Positions 5,392 to 6,009 of a DNA stretch of 6,009 bases are shown in pieces (position 1 is the stretch's first letter; each line of letters opens with the position of its first letter). The translations under genes and the position numbers were made by a program. The notes beneath the pieces were generated by a model, which made no database searches, had not been told where the DNA came from, and saw nothing but the letters and a program-made list of their open reading frames with translations. The stretch spans positions 1 to 6,009 of the forward strand of contig JAQGJY010000471.1 of the NCBI GenBank assembly GCA_028290325.1. Direction: 5' to 3'. The DNA is from Tardiphaga sp. (GTDB lineage: Bacteria; Pseudomonadota; Alphaproteobacteria; Rhizobiales; Xanthobacteraceae).

Positions 5392-6009
5392 ATGACCGCA
5401 CAGCCGGCCCGCTCTGTTTCGTCCGCTGAACCGATCCTGTTGCGCCAGGCCGAAGGCGCGGTCGCGGTCCTGACGCTGAACCGACCGGCCGCGCGCAACA
5501 GCCTGTCGGAGGGATTGATCGCGGAATTGCATGCCGCGCTCGATGCCATTCGCGACGACACGACTGTGCGCGCCGTCGTGATCGCCGCCAGCGGCAGCGC
5601 GTTCTCGTCGGGGCATGATTTGAAAGAGCTGACCGCGCGCCGCGCCGATGCCGATCGCGGCCGCGCGTTCTTCGCCGCCATGATGACGGCATGCAGCGCG
5701 ATGATGCAGGCCATCGTGATGCTGCCGAAGCCGGTCATCGCCGCCGTGCAGGGCGTCGCCACCGCCGCCGGTTGTCAGCTCGTGGCGAGCTGCGATCTTG
5801 CCGTCGCATCGGACGCCGCCCGCTTCGCGACGCCCGGCGTCGATATCGGATTATTCTGTTCGACGCCGATGGTGGCGCTGTCGCGCAACGTGCCGCGCAA
5901 GCAGGCGATGGAAATGCTGCTGACCGGCGACATGATTTCGGCCGAGCGCGCGCGGGAGATCGGCCTCGTCAACCGCGTGGTTGGAGCGGGACTCGCGCGC
6001 GACGCGGCG
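5392..6009 (+). CDS. ECHDC3-like enoyl-CoA hydratase/isomerase family protein (3' end beyond window)
   Basis: I translated this frame from ATG 5392; it is open for 206 codons to the right edge, so perhaps 60 C-terminal residues are missing. It is a crotonase-fold protein: VAVLTLNRPAARNSLS (24-39), the first oxyanion-hole segment FSSGHDLKEL (71-80), then KPVIAAVQGVATAAGCQLVASCD (113-135, in two halves). FATPGVDIGLFCSTP (145-159) and the MLLTGDMISA region follow. The TAAGCQLVASCD and ATPGVDIGLFCSTP blocks closely resemble ECHDC3 (enoyl-CoA hydratase domain-containing 3). At the positions of the two catalytic glutamates of rat mitochondrial hydratase (E144, E164) it has Q129 and G149, so ordinary hydratase activity is unlikely. 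The oxyanion hole for CoA thioesters looks retained. The start has only a weak GGA before it. It is divergent from a thioesterase gene, suggesting a shared acyl-CoA role, which is inference. Confidence 0.88.
   Translation, partial: MTAQPARSVSSAEPILLRQAEGAVAVLTLNRPAARNSLSEGLIAELHAALDAIRDDTTVRAVVIAASGSAFSSGHDLKELTARRADADRGRAFFAAMMTACSAMMQAIVMLPKPVIAAVQGVATAAGCQLVASCDLAVASDAARFATPGVDIGLFCSTPMVALSRNVPRKQAMEMLLTGDMISAERAREIGLVNRVVGAGLARDAA

Noticed and set aside
5171..5762. Minus-strand frames opposite the crotonase gene (5171-5692, 5301-5762)
   Set aside because: They oppose strongly conserved crotonase codons and overlap the thioesterase start, and show no recognisable domain.

Overview
The window is a high-GC chromosomal segment. 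Its protein sequences and gene order (an ECHDC3-like crotonase divergent from a hotdog thioesterase, then rplM-rpsI, then a diguanylate cyclase) point to an alphaproteobacterium of the Rhizobiales. Bradyrhizobium/Rhodopseudomonas/Nitrobacter-type relatives are most likely; this is judged from remembered family sequences, not from a search. I see no rRNA, tRNA, CRISPR array, insertion sequence or phage gene.

Layout from left to right. (1) The window opens inside a minus-strand gene for a membrane-anchored or exported protein of unknown function; only its first 150 codons are present. (2) Divergent to it, about 130 bp away, is a plus-strand AI-2E/PerM-family membrane protein. It most likely starts at a GTG that has a good Shine-Dalgarno, much later than the longest open frame suggests. 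(3) The 174 bp after it hold an imperfect palindromic repeat with a compact Rho-independent terminator at its core. (4) Everything from 1914 to 5304 reads on the minus strand. In order of transcription these are a PaaI-like hotdog thioesterase, rplM (L13), rpsI (S9), a strong UUCG-loop terminator, a seven-helix membrane diguanylate cyclase, and a small ABM-fold protein. (5) Divergent from the thioesterase on the plus strand is a crotonase-family gene of the ECHDC3 type, cut by the right edge.

How the genes relate. rplM and rpsI form the classic two-gene ribosomal protein operon, with one base between them. They have a recognisable sigma-70-type promoter, a short leader carrying a 6-bp hairpin, and a strong terminator, so the operon looks self-contained. 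The diguanylate cyclase has the full catalytic and inhibitory-site motifs and should make cyclic-di-GMP in response to an unknown membrane signal. The thioesterase and crotonase share an 87-bp divergent control region and both belong to acyl-CoA-handling families, but both depart from the canonical catalytic residues. The crotonase lacks both catalytic glutamates of true enoyl-CoA hydratases, and the thioesterase has Ser-Gly-Pro where PaaI has His-Gly-Gly. No evident new multi-gene system is present. That divergent pair, the palindromic terminator repeat and the rplM leader hairpin are the points most worth a second look.
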